Source: Kordiimonas aquimaris | GTDB lineage: Bacteria; Pseudomonadota; Alphaproteobacteria; Sphingomonadales; Kordiimonadaceae | NCBI RefSeq assembly: GCF_025574485.1 | Contig: NZ_JAOBPO010000002.1 | Coordinates: forward strand, 250,501-314,500 | DNA length: 64,000 bases | Direction: 5' to 3' | Shown: in pieces, positions 16,455 through 25,892 of the stretch | Layout of the letters: each line of letters opens with the position of its first letter | How positions within the stretch are numbered: the stretch's first letter is position 1 | The notes under the pieces: generated by a model | What the model was told of the DNA's origin: nothing | The model's database searches: none | What the model saw: the letters and a program-made list of their open reading frames with translations, nothing else | Made by a program: the position numbers and the translations under genes

Positions 16455-18683
16455 TTAAAACTGGCTTGTAACCTCAAGAATAATGTTAGCGCCGCGCCGG
16501 AACCTGCGTGTCTGCGAGCCGTCTGGTTCGCCGCCTCTGTCTGGCTCGAAGAAATTACGCTGGCTTGTAAAGCGTGCGCCGTTGAAGTTTTCAACCTCTA
16601 GCCGGGTCTTAACACCGAACCAGCGTGTTGTTTCCACGAAGAACGTAAACCGGTCATTGCCGCTAAAAGTGTTTACTTCTTCAACGAAAAAGTTTGGTTC
16701 GTCAAAACGGCCTTCAAGACTTACGCCCCATGCAACACGATGTTCAGTAATATCCTGGCGAAAGCGGAAGTCCAGTTTGCGTAGGTTGCGGTCACTGATG
16801 TTGCGATCAGCATTGATGATAGGGTCAAAGAATGTTGTCCGGCGGCGGCGGAAAGTAAGCTCCAGCAAACCACCGGGCAGGGCAAAATCAAGCGGCAGGT
16901 TTGCTTCCACGTCAAAGCCCGCGATGTTTGCAGAGCCGGCATTGCCGCGTCCTGAACCACCAGATGGTAGAATGACCTGTTCAAGTAGATCCTGACGCTT
17001 GAGCACAAAACCGCGCAGATTCAAAGAGCCGCGCTGGCTAAATTGCCAATCAATGCGGGTTGTTGCACGCCACGTACGATCTGGCCTCAGTTCCGGGTTA
17101 CCTGCAAGCACACGCTCCACCGCTACATCATTGGATGCAGCAAAGTCATCAAAATCCAGCTGGCCAATTTGACGAACGCCCTGCAATTGAAATTGTAGAT
17201 TGTCGCGCACATTATATGTGGCCGTTAAGGTTGGTTTGAAAAACTTAAACGTTTGCGTGGAATTGGCATCACCGGTCACGCGCAACCGAGAAATTTCCCA
17301 TGTTAAGCCACCATCCAGTGTAAGTTTCTCGCCAGCTTGCCACACAAGATTAGTGAAGACTTCACCGCGTATTTCAGCAACCTTCGCATTAGCTGACGGT
17401 ACGTCAATATCAACGGGGCCGTTTTCGTCTTCCTCGAACAGATCAAGCGTGCTGACCAATTGATTGTAAGCAAGCTCGGCGCCAAACTCCGGCTTTAGTC
17501 TGCCCGCGCCGCCTTTACCAACCGTTGTACGCAATATGGTTTCGATGGTGTCTCGCTCTCTCAACGAGTCCTCAAGGAAGGTTTGCTCTCTGCGATTATT
17601 TTCTTCGATGAACAAGCTCGGGTTCGTACGCGATTCAAATGCTGTTAAGCTAAGTAGGCGAATATTCCATTGTTTGGCAGTGGTTGTTGACCAATCCGCG
17701 CCCAGCTCAAAGGCATGGTCACTGTTTGGTTGATCAATCGTCACAAACTCGTCAGGGCGACCGTCTGGCTCGCGACCTTCAAAAATTTCACGTGTGAACA
17801 CGTTGCCCGGACGGCCACCGCCAAAGCGTGTGTTAACAACCAGACGCCCACCAAACAGGTTTTTGCTGGCTTCGCCGGTGTACCATGCCCATTCACCGCC
17901 ATTCAGGCGAAATTCTGTTGTGGTAGAGGTCAGGTTACCGTCGACATCAAAATCGCGGAATATGGCGTTACGCGGGTTAGACCATGTACCTGTTGATAAA
18001 CGCGAACTGGTTTCCCAGCCGTCAAGGGTTGTTGCGTATGTAAACTCAAAACGTGGGCGCAGTGCACCGTTTGGACTGCGTTCTAAACCAACGCGCGCTG
18101 TGCCTGTGCTTGCGCCTTCAAGGCGAACGACATTTGCAACAACCGTTTGGCCGGCTGTTTGGCTTGCCCCTACACCGCCGCGTGTTACTTCAATAAGCTT
18201 AACCTGTGTTGCGGGAATACGGCGCAGCACATCCTGAAGGCCGTTTTTAGATACGGGGCGTGCACCGTCGAGCAGCACATTACCAGCTGTGCCACCAAAG
18301 CCGCGCGCGTCGCTGCCGCCATTAAGGCTAAAGCCGGGGATGCGTCGCACCATTTCAAGTGCGTTTTGCGGCGCGAATTTGTCGAAATATTTTACGTCAT
18401 AGCTAATTGTGCCGGTTTCTTCGTTTATTTGAAACAAGCCTTCATCATCGTAACCTTGAATGCCTTCTTGAGTTTCCGGCGCGCTGTATTCTTCCTGGGC
18501 AACGATGATTTCTTCAACGACAATCTCGCTTGCGGCGTTGCTCGCTGGTACCGCGAATGTAAAGGCTGTAGCTAACGTAGCCATCAACGCAGTATTGCGT
18601 TGAATACTGTGCAAAAGATTGTTGTGAGTATTTTTTCGCATCTTGATATCGTGCGTTTTCTCAACTGTGTCCTGCTGTCGCAT
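16455..18683 (-). CDS. TonB-dependent outer-membrane receptor
   Basis: 742 residues if the first ATG is used. An internal ATG (18641) gives a cleaner signal peptide ending ...VPASNAAS and may be the true start. An N-terminal plug domain follows (ALEMVRRIPGFSLNGGSDAR; GNVLLDGARPVSKNGLQDVL; RRIPATQVKLIEVTRGG), then a beta barrel of about 550 residues ending with a C-terminal Phe (EVTSQF). It imports a large or scarce ligand across the outer membrane using TonB energy. It heads a unit with the esterase at 15185-16390. Confidence 0.9.
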   Translation of the reverse strand: MRQQDTVEKTHDIKMRKNTHNNLLHSIQRNTALMATLATAFTFAVPASNAASEIVVEEIIVAQEEYSAPETQEGIQGYDDEGLFQINEETGTISYDVKYFDKFAPQNALEMVRRIPGFSLNGGSDARGFGGTAGNVLLDGARPVSKNGLQDVLRRIPATQVKLIEVTRGGVGASQTAGQTVVANVVRLEGASTGTARVGLERSPNGALRPRFEFTYATTLDGWETSSRLSTGTWSNPRNAIFRDFDVDGNLTSTTTEFRLNGGEWAWYTGEASKNLFGGRLVVNTRFGGGRPGNVFTREIFEGREPDGRPDEFVTIDQPNSDHAFELGADWSTTTAKQWNIRLLSLTAFESRTNPSLFIEENNRREQTFLEDSLRERDTIETILRTTVGKGGAGRLKPEFGAELAYNQLVSTLDLFEEDENGPVDIDVPSANAKVAEIRGEVFTNLVWQAGEKLTLDGGLTWEISRLRVTGDANSTQTFKFFKPTLTATYNVRDNLQFQLQGVRQIGQLDFDDFAASNDVAVERVLAGNPELRPDRTWRATTRIDWQFSQRGSLNLRGFVLKRQDLLEQVILPSGGSGRGNAGSANIAGFDVEANLPLDFALPGGLLELTFRRRRTTFFDPIINADRNISDRNLRKLDFRFRQDITEHRVAWGVSLEGRFDEPNFFVEEVNTFSGNDRFTFFVETTRWFGVKTRLEVENFNGARFTSQRNFFEPDRGGEPDGSQTRRFRRGANIILEVTSQF

Positions 18684-19477
18684 ATTTTGCCCAACTAGTT
18701 AATGCATACTACGATCGTTCATCTGCACGTGGCAGAAGATTTGTTCGCGACCCATACCCTGTTTGTACTTTGCTGCGTGGCAGCTCTCGTACCCCCACGC
18801 ACTGATTAAGCATGTGCAGCGATTAGGTCAATGAGTGTTTTTTGTATTGTTACGTTATTACAAAACCTTTATTGTCATGATGGTGATTGAAGTGATGATT
18901 TTTGCGGCCAGACGTTGCCACGGCGCGGTTAATTGATGGGTAAGGCATTAAGGGGTGTTGGTCACATTACTGTGAGACTTAGTGAACAAATTTCGCCTTC
19001 ATTTCACGATGCCGCTAGATCGGTCAAAACAGGCGGTAAAACGCTTCTCTGCAGCGTAAAAATAACTATATGAATAAACATCGGCAATTATTGAACCGTT
19101 TGCCAAACTGAAACGACGAAACAGCGCCAGCAAAGGAGATGAGCAAAGAAAATTTCGATGTCTGCACCCCCGACCCCTACCGCAGACAGAGACAAAGCAA
19201 TGATGATTAGAGAGTTTGCGTTAGTCCGTTCCGAGTAGCATGCGCATGCTTTTAGCCTGATATTGTTTTCGCTTTTTTTGCATACCATCCATCTTGTTTG
19301 CTAGCTGTTAACGGTGACTTTGCTTGCCGTTACAAAAGCTAAATCGGCCCTTGAGCTTCGGATCCCCGTTTGAAGTCTTACCGATTTGGCGTCCCGCGCG
19401 CTCACCCCCATCCATCGAGCGCGCGGGCCTTATATGGCTTTCTTTTGCAGTCCCTACTTGCTGACATAATGAGCAAG
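18684..19477. other. Long intergenic region, no gene supported
   Basis: 794 bp between the TonB receptor start and the CPBP protease end. Only short frames without ribosome-binding sites or family similarity are present. It must hold the receptor promoter. The one structured element is the hairpin at 19393-19427. Confidence 0.6.
19393..19427. terminator. Strong GC-rich hairpin downstream of the CPBP gene
   Basis: CCCGCGCGCTC and GAGCGCGCGGG form an 11-bp perfect stem with a 13-nt loop, 50 bp beyond the stop of the minus-strand CPBP gene. No good T-run on either strand, so it may end or protect the transcript rather than be a classical terminator. Confidence 0.45.
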
Positions 19478-20260
19478 TCAGTTTTGCTTGGCAGCCTTAC
19501 GCAGCATGAAAAGGCCGGGCAGGGTCGATACAACAAAAATGATAATAATCGCTCCAATATAGTTGCTGGCTTGTGGCGGCGTGCGGATGTAATCAGCAAC
19601 GAAAAAATTGTTCACATCACCCAGCGCATTAATCACCGTATGCACTATAATCGCAGGCCACAGGCTCTTGGTGAATGTCACAATTCCTGCAAAGCCAATC
19701 CCGAGTAGCGTGGCATATATCACCTGCGGGTAAATATCTGCACCAACACCGTCCTGAAGGTTAGTGAGGTGGGCAATTCCAAATAAAACGGCTTGTGCGA
19801 TAGCGGCCTTTAATAATGCATTCGGCTTGTGTTGCCACGCTGTAAGCAATAGGCAGAAACAAAAACCGCGGAGTAATGTTTCCTCAAATATGCCTGTTGA
19901 AATGTTGTTAAAGAACCATGCAGCGATACTTGTGATGTCAAAAGTTAGGTTCGCCCAATCGATCGACAGTGCGTTAACTACACCAATTAATGCCATCGGG
20001 AGTGTTGCAAGCCACCACATAGGGTGCCAGTTCTTCATTGGTGTGGTCAGCCCCGATTTACTGAGCCAGTCAAGCTTTATCATAGCGATAATTATTGCCG
20101 CCGCTAGTAGCGTTTGCACACTGCTGTGCAGCATCTCCTGCGCGATTGTGCCAGTAATACCTAAAGTGTCTTCTAGATAAAAAATACCGAGGCAGGCTAA
20201 AATTGTGACGATAGTAAATATCATCGGGAAACGCAGCAGATGAGGCTTCAAATCATTCAT
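19478..20260 (-). CDS. CPBP family intramembrane glutamic protease
   Basis: 260 residues with about seven to eight membrane helices. The CPBP/Abi motifs are present: EETLLRGFCF (EExxxR), FGIAHLTN, and a late IIVHTVINALGD (HxxxN). These are membrane proteases related to type II CAAX prenyl endopeptidases; bacterial members act in bacteriocin immunity or membrane-protein processing. RBS AAGGA is visible upstream. Divergent from the EamA transporter. Confidence 0.88.
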   Translation of the reverse strand: MNDLKPHLLRFPMIFTIVTILACLGIFYLEDTLGITGTIAQEMLHSSVQTLLAAAIIIAMIKLDWLSKSGLTTPMKNWHPMWWLATLPMALIGVVNALSIDWANLTFDITSIAAWFFNNISTGIFEETLLRGFCFCLLLTAWQHKPNALLKAAIAQAVLFGIAHLTNLQDGVGADIYPQVIYATLLGIGFAGIVTFTKSLWPAIIVHTVINALGDVNNFFVADYIRTPPQASNYIGAIIIIFVVSTLPGLFMLRKAAKQN

Positions 20261-20458
20261 GATTATGGATCCTTCTTATTTATTATTTTGATAATTGTAA
20301 TCATGCATCTGTATTTACTTATAAAAAATAACCCATTGTTTATAGAATGATTGTGTAAGCATACCGTAGCCGGAAACGGCGTGCGTTTTATCTGGCTTTG
20401 ATTATGGTACTTTCCAGTGCGGTATGGATCCGCTTCGCCGCAGATGAGGAAAACCCAC

Positions 20459-21406
20459 ATGAACCAAACAATGACCAAGCAAAGCTGGATGATACTGCTT
20501 GCTGTTTCCATCATTTGGGCCCTGTCATTTCTGTTGGTCGAGCTTGCGCTTGTTGAGGTGCCGCCGTTTTCCATTATGGCTGCACGTGTCACCATTGGTG
20601 CTGCGGGGCTTTACCTGATGGTGAAGGTAACAGGTGGTTCCACATCCGGGGCAACCGTAGCTGAAAACAACGTGCCTTCAGGTAGTGTTTCATGGCGGCA
20701 TTTATGGACGGCATTTTTTGTGCTTGGGCTGCTTAACAATGTGGTGCCGTTTTCGTTGCTGGTCTGGAGCCAGACGGAACTGAGTGCTTCTGTGGCATCA
20801 ATCCTGAATGCGACCATGCCTTTGTTCGTGGTTTTTCTTGCGCACTTCTTCACAGTTGATGAACGCGCAACCTTGCCAAAGGTGCTCGGGGTAAGCATCG
20901 GTGTGATCGGGGTGGCCCTGATTGTTGGTGGTGATGGTTTTGATTTGGCGACTGGTGGCACGCTCGGGAAGTTTGCAGTGCTTGGTGCGGCGTGTTCATA
21001 TGCGGTGGCCGCGCTCGTGGGGCGCCATTTTTCGCGGTTGGGTTTGCCACCGCTCACACTGGCTTGGGGGCAATCTACAGGTGCTGCACTCATTGCGCTG
21101 CCTATTGTCAGCATATTTGATCAACCATGGACCCTTGCCATCAGCATGCAAACATGGGTTGTTTTGCTTGTGCTGGGTTTGCTGTGTTCATCAGTGGCGT
21201 ATGCACTTTATTTTCGCCTGATAGCCGTGGCTGGTGCAACGAACGCTTCGCTCGTTACGCTGACTATTCCACCGTTTGCTATTCTGCTGGGCGTATTGTT
21301 TTTGGGTGAAAGCCTGAGCGTTCATCATATGCTTGGTATGGTAGCCATTTTTGCAGGGCTGCTGGTGATTGACGGGCGTTTGCAGCGCAGGCGCACCGTT
21401 ACCTGA
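20459..21406 (+). CDS. EamA/DMT family exporter
   Basis: 315 residues from the ATG at 20459, preceded by GAGG; an upstream in-frame ATG at 20417 lacks a ribosome site. About ten membrane helices in two EamA repeats (ILLAVSIIWALSFLLVELAL; WTAFFVLGLLNNVVPFSLLV; FAVLGAACSYAVAALVG; LTLAWGQSTGAALIALPI). Such carriers export amino acids, metabolites or drugs; substrate unknown. Divergent from the CPBP protease. Confidence 0.9.
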   Translation: MNQTMTKQSWMILLAVSIIWALSFLLVELALVEVPPFSIMAARVTIGAAGLYLMVKVTGGSTSGATVAENNVPSGSVSWRHLWTAFFVLGLLNNVVPFSLLVWSQTELSASVASILNATMPLFVVFLAHFFTVDERATLPKVLGVSIGVIGVALIVGGDGFDLATGGTLGKFAVLGAACSYAVAALVGRHFSRLGLPPLTLAWGQSTGAALIALPIVSIFDQPWTLAISMQTWVVLLVLGLLCSSVAYALYFRLIAVAGATNASLVTLTIPPFAILLGVLFLGESLSVHHMLGMVAIFAGLLVIDGRLQRRRTVT

Positions 21407-21550
21407 TTACATACTTTCAGCTTCGTGCGTTTTATAGTCCAATAATACCTAACACTTAATAGTTGTTAACCAAATAACAAGCTTATAGCGCGATATTGAA
21501 TGCCAAGTTTGCTGCGACTCCATAACGGAGCCAGTGTGTAGGAATTCGGT

Positions 21551-21916
21551 GTGCTGAAGACGACCCCCATTTTGGTTCTCTATTGTGTGACAGTGCTTCT
21601 TTGCCTTGGTGCATTGATGCTGTGGCCTACTGGTACCCAGCGGTTGCTTGTGGTGGTACCGCAAGGCGAAAATGCGCACTCTGCTTTGCTATCCACGGCG
21701 GATCAATATGCCTTTAGCATGATCGCAGGTACGTCTGCGCGTGTTGTTGATCAGGTTTCATCGAACAGTTTTATTATCGCGACACCAGAAAATGTAAGTG
21801 CTGCATTTGTGCGACACTTATACGGAGCTGGTGCGCTTGTTGTTGTAAATGCAGCTGGTGATTTTGGGTGTGTAGGCACGCAAAAACCAGCATCTTTCCG
21901 GAGAGAATTATCATGA
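21551..21916 (+). CDS. Small membrane-anchored protein coupled to a chemotaxis receptor
   Basis: 121 residues from a GTG start with AGGAA upstream. One N-terminal membrane helix (residues 7-26), then about 90 outside residues rich in Ala/Val/Ser ([20 protein letters not shown]). Family not recognised. Its stop overlaps the MCP start as ATGA, so the two are translated together; it may supply an extracytoplasmic part for the receptor, which itself has no periplasmic sensor domain. That role is inference. Confidence 0.7.
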   Translation: MLKTTPILVLYCVTVLLCLGALMLWPTGTQRLLVVVPQGENAHSALLSTADQYAFSMIAGTSARVVDQVSSNSFIIATPENVSAAFVRHLYGAGALVVVNAAGDFGCVGTQKPASFRRELS

Positions 21917-23457
21917 TGTCCCTTAGTGACATTCGCTCAGAAGCGGCCAAATATCTTACGTATGCATTGTGGGCCCATATTCCTGTCTTTTTGCTTTTGG
22001 GTATCCTTGTCGACCAAGATGGCTTGCTTGGCACCGCGCTGATAACAGCTGTGGTTGCAGCGGGTCCGACGGCTATCATGATGACAGGAGGCAACAAGGA
22101 ATTGCACCAGCATCTTGCGGCTGCGGGCACGGTGTTGATGCCAGCCATTCTGCTTTATGTGTTTGCGGGGCATCCGTGGCAAATTGATGCGCACATGTAT
22201 TTCTTTGCAAGTCTGGCCTTCCTGGCAACGCTATGTGATGCACGTTCTGTTATCATTGCGGCAGCGGTTATTGCGGTTCATCATTTGTTGTTCAACTTCA
22301 TAATGCCAGCTTGGGTGTTCCCTGAAGGCGCTGATCTGGTACGGGTAATAATGCATGCCGTTATCGTGGTGCTGGAAACGGCGGCGTTGTTTTGGGTAAC
22401 AACTAAACTTGCCGCCACACTTGATGCGGCATCACAAGCAGAAGCAAAGGCACAGTCTTTGGCTGAAAGTGCGATGAGCGAAGCTGAAAGCGCAGCTGCA
22501 GCGCGCGCTCAAGCGGAAGAAGCATTGCAGACTATCAAGCAGGCTGAAGCAGAGAAGCAGAGCTTGTCTGAAGCCAAAGCTGAAGAATTGCGTCTTGCTG
22601 ATGAACGCGCAGCGGAAAATCTGCGCTCTCTTGGCACTGACATGGAAAACATGTTGCGTGATGCTGTCAATGAGCTGACGGCTGTAAACACAGGCCTTGC
22701 AGCCGAGACAGACACGCTCGCTGAAATGACAAGTGAAACATCGGGCGCTACATCTGTTGCAACAGGCGCCACAGACAATGTTTCACATAATGTAAGTACT
22801 GTTGCATCAAGCGCGGAAGAAATGTCTGCCTCTGTTTCTGAAATTGCACGGCAGGTCAGCATGAGCACAGAAGTTGTGGCTGAAGCACGTGGTTATGTAG
22901 AATTGTCCGAACAGCGTATTGTTGACCTGTCTGCCCGTGCAGACAAAATCAATGATGTTCTCAAGATGATCGGCGACATTGCAGAACAAACCAACTTGCT
23001 TGCCCTGAATGCTACCATTGAGGCGGCGCGGGCAGGCGATGCCGGTAAGGGGTTTGCTGTTGTGGCAAGCGAGGTGAAGTCTCTTGCGAACCAGTCAGCA
23101 AATGCAACTGACGAGATCGGTAGTTTGCTGGCAGGTATTCGCGAAGCTACAGACGATGCAGTTGATGTGAACAAGAAGATTGTCGCAGTTGTTGGTAAGA
23201 TCGAAGAAAATTCAAACGGCATTGCCGCAGCAGTTGAAGAACAATCTGCAGCAACTGAAGAAATTGCACGGTCTGCACAATCCGCAGCGGGTGACACTGT
23301 TGAGGCAAGCCAGGCGGTGCGTAATCTCGAGTCGATATCAGGCCGTATGAGCGATGTGTCCAGCAAAACGGCTGAGGCCGTCACAGCCCTTACGGCGCAA
23401 ATGAAAGTGCTGGATGATAGTTGCGGCATGTTCCTTGCGCGTTTGAAGGCGTCGTAG
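21913..23457 (+). CDS. Methyl-accepting chemotaxis protein with polytopic membrane sensor
   Basis: 514 residues from ATG 21913 (GGAGAG upstream, ATGA overlap with the preceding gene). Residues 15-170 contain about six hydrophobic segments instead of a periplasmic ligand domain. A Glu/Ala-rich coiled coil follows ([20 protein letters not shown]), then the conserved signalling hairpin ([20 protein letters not shown], then [15 protein letters not shown]) and an [15 protein letters not shown] methylation helix. It controls CheA. No HAMP domain is evident. Confidence 0.9.
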   Translation: MMSLSDIRSEAAKYLTYALWAHIPVFLLLGILVDQDGLLGTALITAVVAAGPTAIMMTGGNKELHQHLAAAGTVLMPAILLYVFAGHPWQIDAHMYFFASLAFLATLCDARSVIIAAAVIAVHHLLFNFIMPAWVFPEGADLVRVIMHAVIVVLETAALFWVTTKLAATLDAASQAEAKAQSLAESAMSEAESAAAARAQAEEALQTIKQAEAEKQSLSEAKAEELRLADERAAENLRSLGTDMENMLRDAVNELTAVNTGLAAETDTLAEMTSETSGATSVATGATDNVSHNVSTVASSAEEMSASVSEIARQVSMSTEVVAEARGYVELSEQRIVDLSARADKINDVLKMIGDIAEQTNLLALNATIEAARAGDAGKGFAVVASEVKSLANQSANATDEIGSLLAGIREATDDAVDVNKKIVAVVGKIEENSNGIAAAVEEQSAATEEIARSAQSAAGDTVEASQAVRNLESISGRMSDVSSKTAEAVTALTAQMKVLDDSCGMFLARLKAS

Positions 23458-23483
23458 AAGCAGGCGTTACATATAATAATCAC

Positions 23484-23517
23484 ATGATCAGGCATTTTGT
23501 GATACTTGCCTGATCAT
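23484..23517. terminator. Hairpin after the MCP gene
   Basis: ATGATCAGGCA and TGCCTGATCAT form an 11-bp perfect stem with a 12-nt loop, 26 bp past the MCP stop. No T-run follows, so it may be a 3'-end stabiliser or a weak terminator. Confidence 0.5.
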
Positions 23518-23561
23518 AAGGCTTATATTTCAAGCGCTTGCACTTTTTCAAAAAAAGCGGA

Positions 23562-23591
23562 TTGACAGTTTTAAATTACGCTGCCTATGCT
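23562..23591 (+). promoter_or_regulatory. Sigma-70-like promoter of a short leader transcript
   Basis: TTGACA (23562-23567) and TATGCT (23586-23591) are separated by 18 bp. This is the best consensus promoter in the window and predicts a start near 23598, just upstream of a short ORF and a strong terminator. Confidence 0.6.
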
Positions 23592-23649
23592 TAAGCCAAT
23601 CAGCACCCGTCAGGTGCAGAAACAGAATTTTGAGATACTTGGATTAACG

Positions 23650-23754
23650 ATGACCAACCTTTGGACATGCAAACCGCAAGCAATGACAGCAGCGCACATT
23701 ATGCGCCGCGTGGTCCTGCAAGCGCGCGTCCTGAGGGGGGAGATCATGGTGTAA
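23650..23754 (+). CDS. Putative 34-residue leader peptide
   Basis: ATG at 23650 encodes MTNLWTCKPQAMTAAHIMRR followed by 14 residues rich in Val, Leu and Arg. It lies within the transcript predicted from 23562 and ends 30 bp before a rho-independent terminator. That arrangement suggests an attenuator leader or an sRNA carrying a peptide. No run of one amino acid is clear, so the sensed signal is unknown. Ribosome site is weak. Confidence 0.35.
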   Translation: MTNLWTCKPQAMTAAHIMRRVVLQARVLRGEIMV

Positions 23755-23784
23755 GGTAAAACAAACACCGCCGAGATCATCAAG

Positions 23785-23819
23785 AACCCTTCAGGACCCA
23801 AGTCCCGGAGGGTTTTTTT
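23785..23819 (+). terminator. Strong rho-independent terminator/attenuator
   Basis: AACCCTTC pairs with GGAGGGTT, and a nested GGAC/GTCC stem lies inside, followed by seven T residues. It sits between the leader ORF and the gene at 23890. Confidence 0.8.
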
Positions 23820-23889
23820 ATGGCCTCATTAAAAACAACTTTGAACCACAACTGACTAAACGGCATATAGCCACAAAAGGGAAAGACCC

Positions 23890-24270
23890 ATGTACGGCCA
23901 AACACAGCACTATCAACACACTGCTGACCACACACGTTGCACATTCACTGCAGACGCAGTGCCTGCAGCTTACAAGGTGCATGTGGCTGGTGTGAAGATG
24001 GATGTATGGCTTGATTCCATGGCAGATATGGACATTTCCGGTGTGCCTATGCGCATGCCCGGTACCTATAACCCCCTGCGCGCAGCTCTCCCCAGCTCCG
24101 TTGCTGATCTGTCTCCCGCAGATCACAGCGCGCAGCCCGTGTGGCGGGCACCTTCGATCAAGACAGGACACAGCAGCTTTCTTGCTGTGCTTGATCAGAT
24201 AGGTGCCCGTCACCGGACGGTTTCTGGTGGTGAGGTGTTACAGGCAGCCTTTGGTGCGACAGGAAAATAG
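23890..24270 (+). CDS. Hypothetical protein downstream of the leader/attenuator
   Basis: 126 residues, start supported by GGGAAAG upstream. No signal peptide or membrane helix. Features: VPAAYKVHVAGVKMDVWLDS and a Met/Asp-rich middle, then SSFLAVLDQIGARHRTVSGG. No family recognised. It is the first gene after the terminator at 23785, so its expression may depend on read-through from the leader promoter. Confidence 0.6.
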   Translation: MYGQTQHYQHTADHTRCTFTADAVPAAYKVHVAGVKMDVWLDSMADMDISGVPMRMPGTYNPLRAALPSSVADLSPADHSAQPVWRAPSIKTGHSSFLAVLDQIGARHRTVSGGEVLQAAFGATGK

Positions 24271-24386
24271 CGATGTTGTTGTCATAAAAGTGACAGACTA
24301 AAATAGGATAATCATGCTATAAACAAGGTGGTAAGCTACCGTTGCAAACACCTTTATCATAGTATGCAGCAACAAGATTTAAGATC

Positions 24387-24875
24387 ATGAGTGCAATTGT
24401 ATATATGAATGCCCTGAAAACGGGCACTGACCGGTTTGAAGAATTTAAGGCACAATTGCCTTTGCCCGTTGCGCGTGCGCGCCGCGGCATTGGTGGCTAT
24501 GTCACCATTGATTTTGGTGAGCAATGCGGCATTGACGCTATTACAGGCGAACAGCAGTTTGACTGGCACCTCTGGATTTACATGTGTGACTGGGACTTGA
24601 AAAAAGGCGATGCACGCATTCTATGGCGCCGTGAAAGCGATAATGCGCTGGCAGGTGCCGTGTTGCAGCAGCTAAACGGAGAAGTACTTGAGGCAGTTGA
24701 TTACGCCGCGGAAGATGATTGCTTTGCTTTCCGTTTTTCCGGCGGATACAGCCTGCACGTTGATCCTGACTTCTTCGATTATGACGGCGAAGACGACCTG
24801 TTTATGCTGTTTCACGGTGGTGACGGCTACGCGCTGAATTATTCACCACGCAGGCGTTTTTACCGCGCGGCTTAA
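24387..24875 (+). CDS. Hypothetical soluble protein
   Basis: 162 residues, beginning MSAIVYMNALKTGTDRFEEF, no signal peptide. Rich in aromatic and acidic residues in the C-terminal half (HVDPDFFDYDGEDDLFML), which reads like a small beta-rich protein. No family recognised. It precedes the dienelactone hydrolase on the same strand by 73 bp. Confidence 0.75.
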   Translation: MSAIVYMNALKTGTDRFEEFKAQLPLPVARARRGIGGYVTIDFGEQCGIDAITGEQQFDWHLWIYMCDWDLKKGDARILWRRESDNALAGAVLQQLNGEVLEAVDYAAEDDCFAFRFSGGYSLHVDPDFFDYDGEDDLFMLFHGGDGYALNYSPRRRFYRAA

Positions 24876-24948
24876 TCATTCATGTAACGCGCAAGTGAAT
24901 TTCCCTTTGACGGTGCTGTCAGTATGGTGTCGTTTTTGGGAGGCGATT

Positions 24949-25830
24949 ATGTGTGATGAATTAACTGAAAAAGACAATGAGCGCTTTGGCAGCAGTGGTG
25001 GTGCGCTGAACCGCCGTGATTTCAGCAAGCTTAGTGTGGCGGCTATTATGGCGATGGCTTATCCTGCCAGTGCTCTCGGTCAGGAACCTGTGACAGAATC
25101 TGACGTGATGGTGGACATGCCGGACGGTGTGTCTGACTGTTATTATGTGCGCCCTACGTCGGGCAAGCACCCTGCGGTTTTGCTTTGGCCAGATATTAAA
25201 GGTCTGCGCCCTGCGTTCCGGGCAATGGGGAAACGTCTTGCGATGGCGGGTTATTCCGTGTTGGTCGTGAACCCGTTTTACCGCGATGCTACGGCACCTG
25301 TTGTTGGTCCTGATGCTAGCTTCCGTGATCCGGACACACGCGCGTTCCTGATCGGTATGGCGCGCAAGTTAACGCAGGACGCCAGCATGTCAGATGCGCG
25401 TGCGTATATCTCGTTTCTTGATGCGCAGGACAGTGTGGATACAAACCGCAAGGTTGGTACCATGGGATACTGTATGGGCGGACCATTGATTATGCGCACT
25501 GCTGGCGCTGTGCCAGACCGGGTTGGTGCAGCCGCGTCTTTCCATGGTGGTGGTTTGGTGACAGACCGTGAAGACAGCCCGCATCTGCTGATCCCGACAT
25601 CACCAGCGCATGTGCTGCATGCTGTTGCTGAAAATGATGACGAGCGCAACCCGGATGCCAAGAATGTGCTGGCTGCGGCATACAAGGCTGCCGGTGTTCC
25701 TGCCGAGATTGAAGTGTATGAAGGCACGCTTCATGGTTGGTGCCCGCCTGATAGTCAGGTTTACAATCAGGCACAAGCCGAAAAGGCATGGTCGCGCCTG
25801 AGCGCTTTGTTCAAAACCGCGCTTGCTTAA
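24949..25830 (+). CDS. Tat-exported dienelactone hydrolase family protein
   Basis: 293 residues from ATG 24949, which has GGAGG upstream; an earlier in-frame ATG at 24895 lacks one. A twin-arginine signal is present (NRRDFSKLSVAAIMAMAYPA). The alpha/beta hydrolase shows LWPDIKGLRPAFRAMGKRLA, the nucleophile elbow GTMGYCMGG with a catalytic Cys as in dienelactone hydrolases, and a late ...GTLHGWCPPD with the His. Folded export by Tat to the periplasm is likely. Substrate unknown. Confidence 0.88.
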   Translation: MCDELTEKDNERFGSSGGALNRRDFSKLSVAAIMAMAYPASALGQEPVTESDVMVDMPDGVSDCYYVRPTSGKHPAVLLWPDIKGLRPAFRAMGKRLAMAGYSVLVVNPFYRDATAPVVGPDASFRDPDTRAFLIGMARKLTQDASMSDARAYISFLDAQDSVDTNRKVGTMGYCMGGPLIMRTAGAVPDRVGAAASFHGGGLVTDREDSPHLLIPTSPAHVLHAVAENDDERNPDAKNVLAAAYKAAGVPAEIEVYEGTLHGWCPPDSQVYNQAQAEKAWSRLSALFKTALA

Positions 25831-25856
25831 TAGCAGCTGTATACTTCACTGAATAA

Positions 25857-25892
25857 AGAACGCCTCCGCCACATTGTGACGGGGGCGTTCTT
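25857..25892. terminator. Bidirectional terminator between dienelactone hydrolase and TetR genes
   Basis: AAGAACGCCTCCG pairs with CGGGGGCGTTCTT (13 bp with one G-T pair, 10-nt loop). It lies directly between two convergent stop codons. Confidence 0.75.

Noticed and set aside
19088-19288. 66-codon minus frame in the long gap before the TonB receptor
   Set aside because: No ribosome site and no family; Cys/Ser-rich shadow-type composition.
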